Source: an uncultured Ruaniaceae bacterium (GTDB lineage Bacteria > Actinomycetota > Actinomycetes > Actinomycetales > Beutenbergiaceae). Taken from it: 12,934 bases of DNA. Every line of letters starts with the position of its first letter. The first letter of the stretch is position 1. Shown here in pieces: positions 6,696-12,934 of this stretch. Made by a program: the position numbers and the translations under genes. The stretch lies in NCBI GenBank assembly GCA_938004115.1, contig CALKWS010000086.1, positions 1-12,934 of the forward strand, in the 5' to 3' direction. The notes beneath the pieces are model-generated. The model saw only the letters and a program-made list of their open reading frames with translations, searched no databases and was not told the DNA's origin.

Positions 6696-8429
6696 GTGCG
6701 TGCGTTGATGGGCCGGTTCCTCCGGCCCTACCGGGGAGCGATCCTGGCGGTCTGTGTGCTGCAGTTCGCCCAGACCATCGCGATGCTGCTGCTGCCCAAC
6801 CTCAACGCGCGGATCATCGATGAGGGCATCGTGCCCGGGGACACCGGCCTGATCCTGCGCCTGGGCGTGCTCATGCTCGCGATCGCCGCCGTCCAGGTGG
6901 TAGCCGCGGTGGGTGCGGTGTACATCGGCGCCCGCACGGCGATGGGCGTGGGCCGGGACGTGCGCCAAGCGCTGTTCACCCGGGTGCAGCGGTTCTCCAC
7001 CCAGGAGATCTCCGGGTTCGGCGCGCCGTCGCTGATCACCCGCACCACCAATGACGTGCAACAGGTGCAGATGCTGGTGCTGTTCACGCTCATCATGATC
7101 CTCATGGCCCCGTTCATGCTGCTCGGCGGGGTGATCATGGCGTTGCGCACCGATACGGGGCTGTCGGTGCTGGTGGTGGCCGTGGTCCCGGCACTGGCGA
7201 TCGCCATGGGCCTGGTGGTGCGGCGCGCGATCCCGCACTTCCGCGCGATGCAGGAACGCCTGGACGGGCTGAACCGGGTGATGCGGGAACAACTGAGCGG
7301 TATCCGGGTGATCCGGGCGTTCGTGAAGGAACCGCGCGAAGCCGCCAGGTTCGCCGAGGCCAATCTGGCGCTGCAGGACGTGGCGATCAAGGTCGGCAAA
7401 CTCATGGCCCTGGCCTTCCCGCTGGTGATGTTCATCATCAACGGTGCCTCGGTGCTGGTGATCTGGTTCGGCGGGCACCGGGTGGAGGACGGGCAGACCC
7501 AGGTCGGTGCACTGGTGGCGTTCCTGGCGTACCTGATGTTCATCCTGATGTCGGTGATGCTGGCCACCATGCTGGTGATGTTCGCCCCGCGGGCGCTGGT
7601 GTCGGGCGGACGCATCCAGGAGGTCCTCGACTCCGTCCCGACGCTTACCCCGCCGGCCCGGCCCGAACGCCCCGCCCGGGTGCGCGGGCTGGTGCACCTG
7701 GACCAGGTGAGCTTCGGCTACCCGGGAGCCGACGCGGACGTCTTGCACCAGATCTCCTTCACCGCCCGGCCCGGGCAGACCACCGCGGTGATCGGGTCCA
7801 CCGGTGCCGGCAAGTCGACCCTGGTCAACCTCATCCCGCGACTGTTCGACGCCACCGGGGGCCGGGTGCTGCTGGACGGCGTGGACGTGCGCGACCTGGA
7901 CCCGGCCCTGCTGCGCACCATGATCGGACTGGTGCCCCAGCGGCCCTACCTGTTCTCCGGCACGGTCGCCTCCAACCTCGCGTTCGGGCGCGCGGAGGCC
8001 ACCGAGGAGGAGATGTGGGAGGCGCTGCGCATCGCCCAGGCCGCGGACTTCGTCGCGGATATGGATGGGGGCCTGCACGCCACGATCGCCCAGGGCGGCA
8101 CCAATGTCTCCGGTGGGCAGCGCCAGCGGTTGTCGATCGCCCGGGCGCTGATCCGGCGGGCCCCGATCTACCTGTTCGACGATTCCTTCTCCGCGTTGGA
8201 CTACCGCACCGACGCGGCGCTGCGGGCAGCGATGCGCCCGGCGACGAAGGACTCCACGGTGATCGTGGTGGCCCAGCGGGTGGCCACCATCCGGGACGCC
8301 GATCAGATCCTGGTGCTGGACCACGGGCGGCTGGTGGGGGCAGGCACCCACACCGAGTTGCTCGCCGGGAACGAGACCTACGCCGAGATCGTCAACTCCC
8401 AGCTCAACGCCGCCGAGGCCGCACGATGA
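6696..8429 (+). CDS. ABC exporter half-transporter A (subunit with degenerate catalytic residues)
   Basis: A membrane domain fused to an ATPase domain, 577 residues, of the ABCB-like exporter type. Six hydrophobic segments lie in the first ~300 residues (for example ILAVCVLQFAQTIAMLLLP, IMILMAPFMLLGGVIMAL, LMFILMSVMLATMLVMF). In the ATPase domain, Walker A is GSTGAGKST (367-375), the Q-loop glutamine is Q415 and the signature is a perfect SGGQ (472-475). Walker B is IYLFD, but the next residue is D496 where the catalytic glutamate is expected, and the H-loop histidine is Q527 (AQR). This is the pattern of the subunit whose own catalytic side is weak in heterodimeric exporters. The partner gene starts inside its stop codon (ATGA). 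Substrate unknown; drug or lipid export is typical for the family. The GTG start is supported by TAGCGT 6 nt upstream. Confidence 0.93.
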   Translation: MRALMGRFLRPYRGAILAVCVLQFAQTIAMLLLPNLNARIIDEGIVPGDTGLILRLGVLMLAIAAVQVVAAVGAVYIGARTAMGVGRDVRQALFTRVQRFSTQEISGFGAPSLITRTTNDVQQVQMLVLFTLIMILMAPFMLLGGVIMALRTDTGLSVLVVAVVPALAIAMGLVVRRAIPHFRAMQERLDGLNRVMREQLSGIRVIRAFVKEPREAARFAEANLALQDVAIKVGKLMALAFPLVMFIINGASVLVIWFGGHRVEDGQTQVGALVAFLAYLMFILMSVMLATMLVMFAPRALVSGGRIQEVLDSVPTLTPPARPERPARVRGLVHLDQVSFGYPGADADVLHQISFTARPGQTTAVIGSTGAGKSTLVNLIPRLFDATGGRVLLDGVDVRDLDPALLRTMIGLVPQRPYLFSGTVASNLAFGRAEATEEEMWEALRIAQAADFVADMDGGLHATIAQGGTNVSGGQRQRLSIARALIRRAPIYLFDDSFSALDYRTDAALRAAMRPATKDSTVIVVAQRVATIRDADQILVLDHGRLVGAGTHTELLAGNETYAEIVNSQLNAAEAAR

Positions 8430-10303
8430 GTGCCCGGGAGAAGGCCGACGTGGCCCAGGACGACCGGGACCCGGACGTGACCGCCCAGGCCGGTCCCCGG
8501 CCCGGGCAGCGCCCCGCGAACTTCAGGCCCACGCTGCGGCGGATGCTGCGCGAGCTGGCCGACCAGCGAGCGCGGATCGTCACCGGGATCGCCCTCGGCG
8601 CGCTGGGCGTGGTGCTCAACGCCGCCGGCCCGATGCTGCTGGGCATGGCCACCGACATCGTGGTGGCCGGCATGCTCGGCACCGGGGTGGACTTCACCGC
8701 CCTGGCACGGATGCTGGTGCTGATCACCGGGGTGTACGCACTCGGGGCGGTGTCGATGTGGGCCCAGGGGGTGCTCACCACGGTGGCGGTGCAGCGCACC
8801 CTGGCCAAGTTGCGCCGCAAGCTCCAGCAGAAACTCTCCCGGGTGCCGCTGTCCTACGTCGATGCCCGTCAGCGGGGGGAACTGCTGTCACGCATGACGA
8901 ACGACGTGGACAACCTTGCCCAGACCCTGCAGCAGACCCTGTCGCAACTGATCACCGCGGTGCTGACCATCGCCTCGGTGCTGACGATGATGGTGATCAT
9001 CTCCCCGCTGCTGGCGTTGGTAGCGCTGGTGACGGTGCCGCTGACCGGGCTCATCGTGGCGCGCATCGCCCGGCGGTCCCAGCCGGAGTTCACCGAGCAA
9101 TGGCGCCGCACCGGCACGCTCAACGGGCACGTGGAGGAGATGTACACCGGGCACGCGCTGGTCACGGTGTTCGGCCACGAACGCACCGCCCAGGAGACCT
9201 TCGCCACCGAGAACGAGGCGTTGTACCGGGCGTCCTACCGGGCCCAGTTCATCACCGGGATCATGCAACCGGTGACCGGGATGATGTCCAACATCGGGTA
9301 CGTCCTGGTGGCCGTGATCGGCGGGCTGCGGGTGATCTCCGGGCACCTGACCATCGGGGAGGTCCAGGCGTTCATCCAGTACTCCCGCCAGTTCGGCCAG
9401 CCGATCACGCAGATCGCCGGGATGCTGAACCTGCTGCAGTCCGGAGCGGCGTCGGCCGAGCGCGTCTTCGAGGTCCTCAACGCACCGGAGGAGCGCGAGG
9501 ACCCGCCGGTGGCCGAGGGGCGAGGATTGCCGGCCACGGTCCGCGGCCGGGTGGAGTTCCGGAACATCTCCTTCCGCTACCGCCCGGACACACCGTTGAT
9601 CGAGTCCCTCTCCCTGGTGGCCGAGCCGGGCCAGACCGTGGCGATCGTGGGCCCCACCGGGGCAGGCAAGACCACCTTGGTGAACCTGCTCATGCGGTTC
9701 TACGAGGTGGACTCCGGGCAGATCACCCTGGACGGGGTGGACATCGCCTCGGTGCCCCGGGCCCAGGTGCGCTCGAAGATCGGGATGGTGCTGCAGGACA
9801 CCTGGCTGCACTCCGGCACGATCGCGGAGAACATCGCCTACGGCGTGGATGGGGAGGTGGATCAGGACGCGCTGGTCCGGGCCGCGCAGGCCACACACGT
9901 GGATCCGTTCGTGCGGACGCTGCCGGATGGGTACCAGACGCTGATCGATGACGAGGGCGTCCGCGGCACGGCGGTGAGCGCGGGGGAGAAGCAGTTGCTC
10001 ACCATCGCCCGGGCGTTCCTGGCCGATCCGCCGATCCTGATCCTGGACGAGGCGACCAGTTCGGTGGACACCCGCACCGAGGCCCTGGTGCAGGAGGCGA
10101 TGGGCGCGTTGCGGCGGGGTCGCACCAGTTTCGTCATCGCCCACCGGCTGTCCACGATCCGCGACGCGGACGTGATCCTGGTGATGCAGGACGGGGCGAT
10201 CGTGGAACAGGGCAGCCACCAACAGCTCCTGGAGGCCGGCGGGGCCTACGCCCAGTTGTACGAGTCCCAGTTCGCCGCCGGGGCACACCTGGACGGGGAC
10301 TGA
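8426..10303 (+). CDS. ABC exporter half-transporter B (subunit with catalytic glutamate)
   Basis: A 625-residue membrane-plus-ATPase half-transporter and the partner of the previous gene. A hydrophilic N-terminal tail of about 50 residues, rich in Asp, Arg and Pro, precedes the six-helix membrane domain (TM1 about 51-72). In the ATPase domain, Walker A is GPTGAGKTT (409-417), Walker B is ILILDEATSSVD with D541 and catalytic E542, and the H-loop histidine is H573 (AHR). The signature is VSAGEKQ (517-523) instead of LSGGQ. Its good catalytic residues therefore face the perfect signature of subunit A, and its poor signature faces the weak side of subunit A. The ATG overlaps the stop of subunit A, so the two are translationally coupled and should be made in equal amounts. 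Resembles TM287/288, BmrCD and TmrAB. Substrate not deducible. Confidence 0.94.
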   Translation: MSAREKADVAQDDRDPDVTAQAGPRPGQRPANFRPTLRRMLRELADQRARIVTGIALGALGVVLNAAGPMLLGMATDIVVAGMLGTGVDFTALARMLVLITGVYALGAVSMWAQGVLTTVAVQRTLAKLRRKLQQKLSRVPLSYVDARQRGELLSRMTNDVDNLAQTLQQTLSQLITAVLTIASVLTMMVIISPLLALVALVTVPLTGLIVARIARRSQPEFTEQWRRTGTLNGHVEEMYTGHALVTVFGHERTAQETFATENEALYRASYRAQFITGIMQPVTGMMSNIGYVLVAVIGGLRVISGHLTIGEVQAFIQYSRQFGQPITQIAGMLNLLQSGAASAERVFEVLNAPEEREDPPVAEGRGLPATVRGRVEFRNISFRYRPDTPLIESLSLVAEPGQTVAIVGPTGAGKTTLVNLLMRFYEVDSGQITLDGVDIASVPRAQVRSKIGMVLQDTWLHSGTIAENIAYGVDGEVDQDALVRAAQATHVDPFVRTLPDGYQTLIDDEGVRGTAVSAGEKQLLTIARAFLADPPILILDEATSSVDTRTEALVQEAMGALRRGRTSFVIAHRLSTIRDADVILVMQDGAIVEQGSHQQLLEAGGAYAQLYESQFAAGAHLDGD

Positions 10304-10349
10304 CGCGGCGCCGGATCCGCCCGACCGCGCCGGGGCGGGCCGCAGTCCC

Positions 10350-10355
10350 TACGAT
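10350..10355 (+). promoter_or_regulatory. -10 element for a leaderless start of the ankyrin gene
   Basis: TACGAT ends 6 nt before the ATG at 10362, and there is no Shine-Dalgarno sequence. The gene sits 58 bp after the exporter stop, so read-through from the exporter is also possible. No clear -35 is visible. Confidence 0.45.
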
Positions 10356-10361
10356 GGCGGC

Positions 10362-10736
10362 ATGGCACTTTCGGAAGAGCAGGTGGCCCGGATCATCGAG
10401 ATCGCGATGGACCTGGCCCGGCAGGGGCAGACCGATGAGCTGCTGGAGTTCATCGACCGGGGTCTGGCGGTGGATGTGCAGGACGGTGAGGGCAACACCT
10501 TGCTGATGCTGGCCGCCTACCACGGGCATGCCGAGACGGTGCAGGGCCTGATCGACCGGGGCGCGGACGTGGACCTGCCCAATGCCCGCAACCAGGCACC
10601 CATCGCCGGGGCGATCTTCAAGGGTGAGGACGAGATCGTGGCGCTGCTGCGCGCCGCCGGGGCGGACCTGCACGCCGGCACGCCCAGCGCGCTGGAGACA
10701 GCGGCACTGTTCGGCCGGACCGACTTGCTGGAGTAG
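10362..10736 (+). CDS. Small ankyrin-repeat protein next to the catalase
   Basis: A 124-residue protein made almost entirely of ankyrin repeats: an N-terminal capping helix pair (about 5-40), a good repeat at 42-74 (EGNTLLMLAAYHGHAETV then LIDRGADVDLPN), a third at 75-107 (IFKGEDEIVALLRAAGADL) and a partial last repeat ending FGRTDLLE. There is no signal peptide or membrane segment, so it should be cytoplasmic. Ankyrin repeats bind proteins. In Pseudomonas aeruginosa, AnkB, encoded beside katB, is needed for full catalase activity, but that protein is periplasmic. Here the gene converges on a catalase gene, with a terminator between them. A helper role for catalase is therefore a reasonable guess but not shown by sequence. 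The start is the only ATG before the first repeat and has TACGAT 6 nt upstream. Confidence 0.88.
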   Translation: MALSEEQVARIIEIAMDLARQGQTDELLEFIDRGLAVDVQDGEGNTLLMLAAYHGHAETVQGLIDRGADVDLPNARNQAPIAGAIFKGEDEIVALLRAAGADLHAGTPSALETAALFGRTDLLE

Positions 10737-10758
10737 GCCGGGCAGGGTCGGACATGAC

Positions 10759-10791
10759 AACGCCCGGGCGACCTGGGGTCGCCCGGGCGTT
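10759..10791. terminator. Bidirectional terminator between the ankyrin gene and katA
   Basis: A perfect 15-bp stem: left arm 10759-10773 (AACGCCCGGGCGACC), 3-nt loop, right arm 10777-10791. It begins 22 nt after the ankyrin stop and lies about 70 bp from the end of katA, so it can serve both converging genes. T-tracts are very short (TTT on the plus side). This is the clearest intrinsic terminator in the window. Confidence 0.9.
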
Positions 10792-10860
10792 TGCCCTGCC
10801 GCTGTGCGTGGCCGGCTCACCTCACGTGGTGGCCGGGCCCACTGCGCGGACCGCTTTCGA

Positions 10861-12384
10861 TCAGTTCACCGAGGCGGTCTCGGCGGGGACGTTGTCGGTG
10901 TTGGGCTCGGTGTCCTTCAGGGTGCCGGCCTTGAGCGCCTCGATCGCGCGGCGGACACCTTCACCGTAGGCCGGGTCGGCCTGGGTGCAGTTGTGGATGT
11001 GCCGCTCGATGGTGGCCTCCGAGGCCCCGTTGATGGCCCGTGCGGTATTGGCGAACAGACGCTGCTGCTCCTCCGGGCTCATCAGCCGGAACAGGTCACC
11101 GGGCTGCTCGAAGTAGTTGTCGTCGTCCTCCCGGAAGTCGAACCGGTCGGCGTAGTCACCCACGGCCATGCCCGGCTCCCGGTAGGAGGGGTCGGCCTCG
11201 AGCCGTCCGTAGTTGTTCGGGGTGTAACTGGGCATCGAGCCCGCGTTACCGTCCACCCGGCCCTGGCCGTCGCGGTGGTAGGTGTTGACGTTCTGCGCCG
11301 CGCGCGGGTGGTTCACCGGGATCTGGTGGTGGTTCACCCCCAGGCGGTAGCGGGCGGCGTCACCGTAGGAGAACAACCGGCCCTGCAGCATCCGGTCGGG
11401 GGAGAAGCCGATGCCGGGCACCACGTTGGCCGGGGTGAAGGCCACCTGCTCCACGTCCTGGAAGTAGTTGTCCGGGTTGCGGTTCAACTCGAACTCGCCG
11501 ACCTCGATGAGCGGGAACTCCTTCTGCGACCACACCTTGGTCAGGTCGAAGGGGTTGAAGCGGTGGTTGGCCGCCTGCTCGGGGGTCATCACCTGGATGT
11601 ACATCTTCCACTTGGGGAAGTCCCCGCGCTCGATGGCCTCGTACAGGTCACGCTGGGAGGACTCACGGTCCTCGGCGATCACTGCGGCCGCCTCGGCGTC
11701 GGTGAGGTTCTTGATGCCCTGCTGGGTCTTGAAGTGCATCATCACGTACACCCGCTCGCCCTGGGCGTTGATCATGGAGTACGCGTGGGAGCTGAAGCCG
11801 TGCATGTGCCGGTAGCTGGCGGGGATGCCCCGGTCACCCATGACGTAGGTGACCTGGTGCAGGGCCTCGGGCAGGTTCGTCCAGAAGTCCCAGTTGATCT
11901 CCGCATCGCGCAGGTTGGTGCGGGGGTTGCGCTTCACCGCGCGGTTGAGGTCCGGGAACTTGTGCGGGTCGCGGTGGAAGAACACCGGGGTGTTGTTCCC
12001 CACCATGTCCCAGTTGCCCTCCTCGGTGTAGAAGCGCAGGGCGAAGCCGCGGATGTCGCGTTCGGCGTCGGCCGCGCCGCGCTCACCGGCCACGGTGGAG
12101 AACCGGGCGAACATCTCGGTCTGCTTGCCGATCTGGGAGAAGATCTTGGCCCGGGAGTACTGGGTGATGTCGTTGGTCACGGTGAAGGTGCCCCAGGCGC
12201 CCGAGCCCTTGGCGTGCATCCGCCGCTCGGGGATGACCTCACGGTCGAAGTGGGCCAACTTCTCCAGGAACCACACGTCCTGCAGCAGCATCGGCCCGCG
12301 CGGGCCGGCGGTGACCGCGTTGTCGTTGTCCCACACGGGCGCGCCGGCCGCGGTGGTGAGCGGTCGGTTGTTGTCCTGGGTCAT
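10861..12384 (-). CDS. katA: Monofunctional heme catalase
   Basis: Breaks hydrogen peroxide down to water and oxygen in the cytoplasm. The 507-residue length fits small-subunit catalases. The catalytic histidine is H57 in RRMHAKGSGAWGTF, the distal asparagine is N130 in DMVGNNTPVFF, and the proximal heme-ligand tyrosine is Y340 in RLFSYGDAARYRLG. NADPH-region and fold motifs such as YRHMHGFSSHAYSMIN are intact. This is a KatA/CatA-type enzyme, not the bifunctional KatG that often follows furA in mycobacteria. The ATG at 12384 has AAGGAG (12392-12397) 7 nt upstream and MTQDNNRPLTTAAGAPV is family-like; the open frame extends to 12450 but without family similarity. It lies 62 bp downstream of the Fur-family regulator on the same strand, with no clear promoter between them, so it is probably cotranscribed and induced by peroxide. 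Confidence 0.97.
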   Translation of the reverse strand: MTQDNNRPLTTAAGAPVWDNDNAVTAGPRGPMLLQDVWFLEKLAHFDREVIPERRMHAKGSGAWGTFTVTNDITQYSRAKIFSQIGKQTEMFARFSTVAGERGAADAERDIRGFALRFYTEEGNWDMVGNNTPVFFHRDPHKFPDLNRAVKRNPRTNLRDAEINWDFWTNLPEALHQVTYVMGDRGIPASYRHMHGFSSHAYSMINAQGERVYVMMHFKTQQGIKNLTDAEAAAVIAEDRESSQRDLYEAIERGDFPKWKMYIQVMTPEQAANHRFNPFDLTKVWSQKEFPLIEVGEFELNRNPDNYFQDVEQVAFTPANVVPGIGFSPDRMLQGRLFSYGDAARYRLGVNHHQIPVNHPRAAQNVNTYHRDGQGRVDGNAGSMPSYTPNNYGRLEADPSYREPGMAVGDYADRFDFREDDDNYFEQPGDLFRLMSPEEQQRLFANTARAINGASEATIERHIHNCTQADPAYGEGVRRAIEALKAGTLKDTEPNTDNVPAETASVN

Positions 12385-12391
12385 TCCTTCT

Positions 12392-12397
12392 CTCCTT
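12392..12397 (-). promoter_or_regulatory. katA Shine-Dalgarno site
   Basis: AAGGAG on the minus strand, 7 nt before the ATG at 12384. It decides the start against the longer open frame. Confidence 0.75.
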
Positions 12398-12446
12398 CGT
12401 AGGTGGAAACTGGCATGGTCGCAGAGTCGTCGATGGTGGTCCGGGC

Positions 12447-12893
12447 TCACGCCTGCGCTGCGGCGGTGTCGCCGGAACGTGCCCGCTGGCAGTCCGGGCA
12501 GGTGCCCCAGTAGATGACCTCGGCGGCCTCGATCGCGAAGCCGTGGTCATCGCTGGCGTGCAGGCACGGGGCCGCACCGACGGCGCACGGTACGTCGTTG
12601 ATGGCGCCGCACCCCCGGCACACCACGTGGTGGTGGTTGTCGCCGCGGTAGAGTTCGAACCGGCCCGGTGAGCCGTCGGGTTCGATGCGGCGCAGGATCC
12701 GGGCGTCGGTCAGGGCGCGCAGTACGTCATAGACGGCTTGGGTCGAGACGGTGCCCAAGCGGTCCCGGACGGCCTGTCGGATGGTTTCGGCGGTGGCATG
12801 AGGGTGTGCTTCCACCTCGGCGAGCACGGCCAGCCGCGGCGCGGTGACCCTGAGGTCCGCGGCGCGGAGCAGTTCGGCGTGGGTGGCTGACAC
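12447..12893 (-). CDS. furA: Fur-family peroxide-responsive regulator (FurA/CatR type)
   Basis: A 148-residue Fur-family repressor. The N-terminal winged helix has LRVTAPRLAVLAEVEAHPHA and the recognition-helix region TVSTQAVYDVLRALTDA (48-64). The dimerisation and metal domain has YRGDNHHHVVC (82-92) with a His triplet at 87-89, and two CxxC pairs, CRGC (92-95) and CPDC (132-135), expected to hold structural zinc. In Streptomyces (CatR/CatA) and mycobacteria (FurA/KatG) such regulators sit just upstream of a catalase or peroxidase gene, repress it and their own gene, and lose DNA binding when oxidised by peroxide. The gene order here matches. The GTG at 12893 is chosen because TAATCT ends 6 nt upstream, giving a leaderless start; a GTG at 12895 is in another frame. 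CatR versus FurA naming is a matter of convention. Confidence 0.92.
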   Translation of the reverse strand: MSATHAELLRAADLRVTAPRLAVLAEVEAHPHATAETIRQAVRDRLGTVSTQAVYDVLRALTDARILRRIEPDGSPGRFELYRGDNHHHVVCRGCGAINDVPCAVGAAPCLHASDDHGFAIEAAEVIYWGTCPDCQRARSGDTAAAQA

Positions 12894-12928
12894 ACCTATA
12901 GATTAGTTCCTTTTCCGGAATGATTCAA
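12894..12928 (-). promoter_or_regulatory. furA-katA promoter with possible Fur-family operator
   Basis: Minus strand: -35 TTGAAT (12928-12923), an exact 17-bp spacer, and -10 TAATCT (12905-12900), ending 6 nt before the GTG at 12893. The region is much more AT-rich than its surroundings. It contains an imperfect dyad, GAATCATTCC (12926-12917) and GGAACTAATC (12910-12901) around a 6-bp centre, with 7 of 10 positions symmetric. This overlaps both promoter boxes and is where an autorepressing FurA would bind. The operator call is inferred. Confidence 0.7.
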
Positions 12929-12934
12929 GTTTAG

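Noticed and set aside
5231..8351. Long minus-strand open frames opposite the SPFH and ABC exporter genes (5231-6664 and 6417-8351)
   Set aside because: Antisense shadows with repetitive His/Gln/Arg-rich products; the plus-strand genes have clear family motifs.
8888..10288. Long minus-strand open frame opposite exporter subunit B
   Set aside because: Same reason: a codon-bias shadow without recognisable domains.
10582..12402. 606-codon plus-strand open frame opposite katA
   Set aside because: katA carries all catalase residues on the other strand; the plus-strand product is Val/Gly/Leu/His-rich shadow sequence.
12385..12450. Upstream extension of katA to 12450
   Set aside because: The ATG at 12384 has a good Shine-Dalgarno site; the extension overlaps the end of furA and is not catalase-like.

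Overview
The window is GC-rich, gene-dense chromosome from an actinobacterium. The evidence is strong G/C bias at third codon positions, GTG starts, an actinobacterial-type GlgA/GlgM next to a divergent GlgC, a FurA/CatR regulator upstream of a catalase, and several starts with a TANNNT -10 element 6-8 nt before the initiation codon, which suggests leaderless mRNAs. Best guess is the Micrococcales (Cellulomonas/Georgenia-like); this is inferred from gene content and style only. I see no mobile elements, tRNA, rRNA, CRISPR or signs of recent transfer. Eleven complete genes and one partial gene fill nearly all of the sequence.

Left part (1-2970), storage carbohydrate and serine: a partial serB (minus) is joined by an ATGA overlap to glgC (minus). 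glgC is divergent from a GT4 glycosyltransferase of the GlgA/GlgM type (plus). GlgC makes ADP-glucose; the glycosyltransferase uses it for glycogen or maltose-1-phosphate. Their predicted -10 elements overlap.

Middle (2976-6568): an unrecognised 254-residue protein (minus) ends 5 bp from the end of glgA and is divergent, across 34 bp, from a stand-alone cytoplasmic ABC ATPase (plus). A short NfeD-family membrane protein and a stomatin/QmcA-like SPFH protein follow. The last two are a classic partner pair thought to organise membrane microdomains. The SPFH protein has a regular 11-residue coiled-coil repeat and a long low-complexity tail.

Right-middle (6696-10303): two ABC exporter half-transporters overlap by ATGA. 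Their ATP sites are complementary and asymmetric, so they should form a heterodimer with one degenerate and one consensus ATP site.

Right end (10362-12934), peroxide defence: a small ankyrin-repeat protein (plus) converges on a clade-3-type monofunctional catalase (minus), with a perfect 15-bp-stem terminator between them. The catalase lies 62 bp downstream of a FurA/CatR-type regulator whose promoter, at the window edge, is the best sigma-70-like promoter here and contains an imperfect dyad that could be the FurA operator.

Most of this is ordinary core genome. The points most worth a second look are the compact, partly leaderless divergent promoters, the lysine/cysteine/tyrosine-free hypothetical protein, the SPFH repeat and tail, the asymmetric ABC pair, and the ankyrin-catalase pairing.
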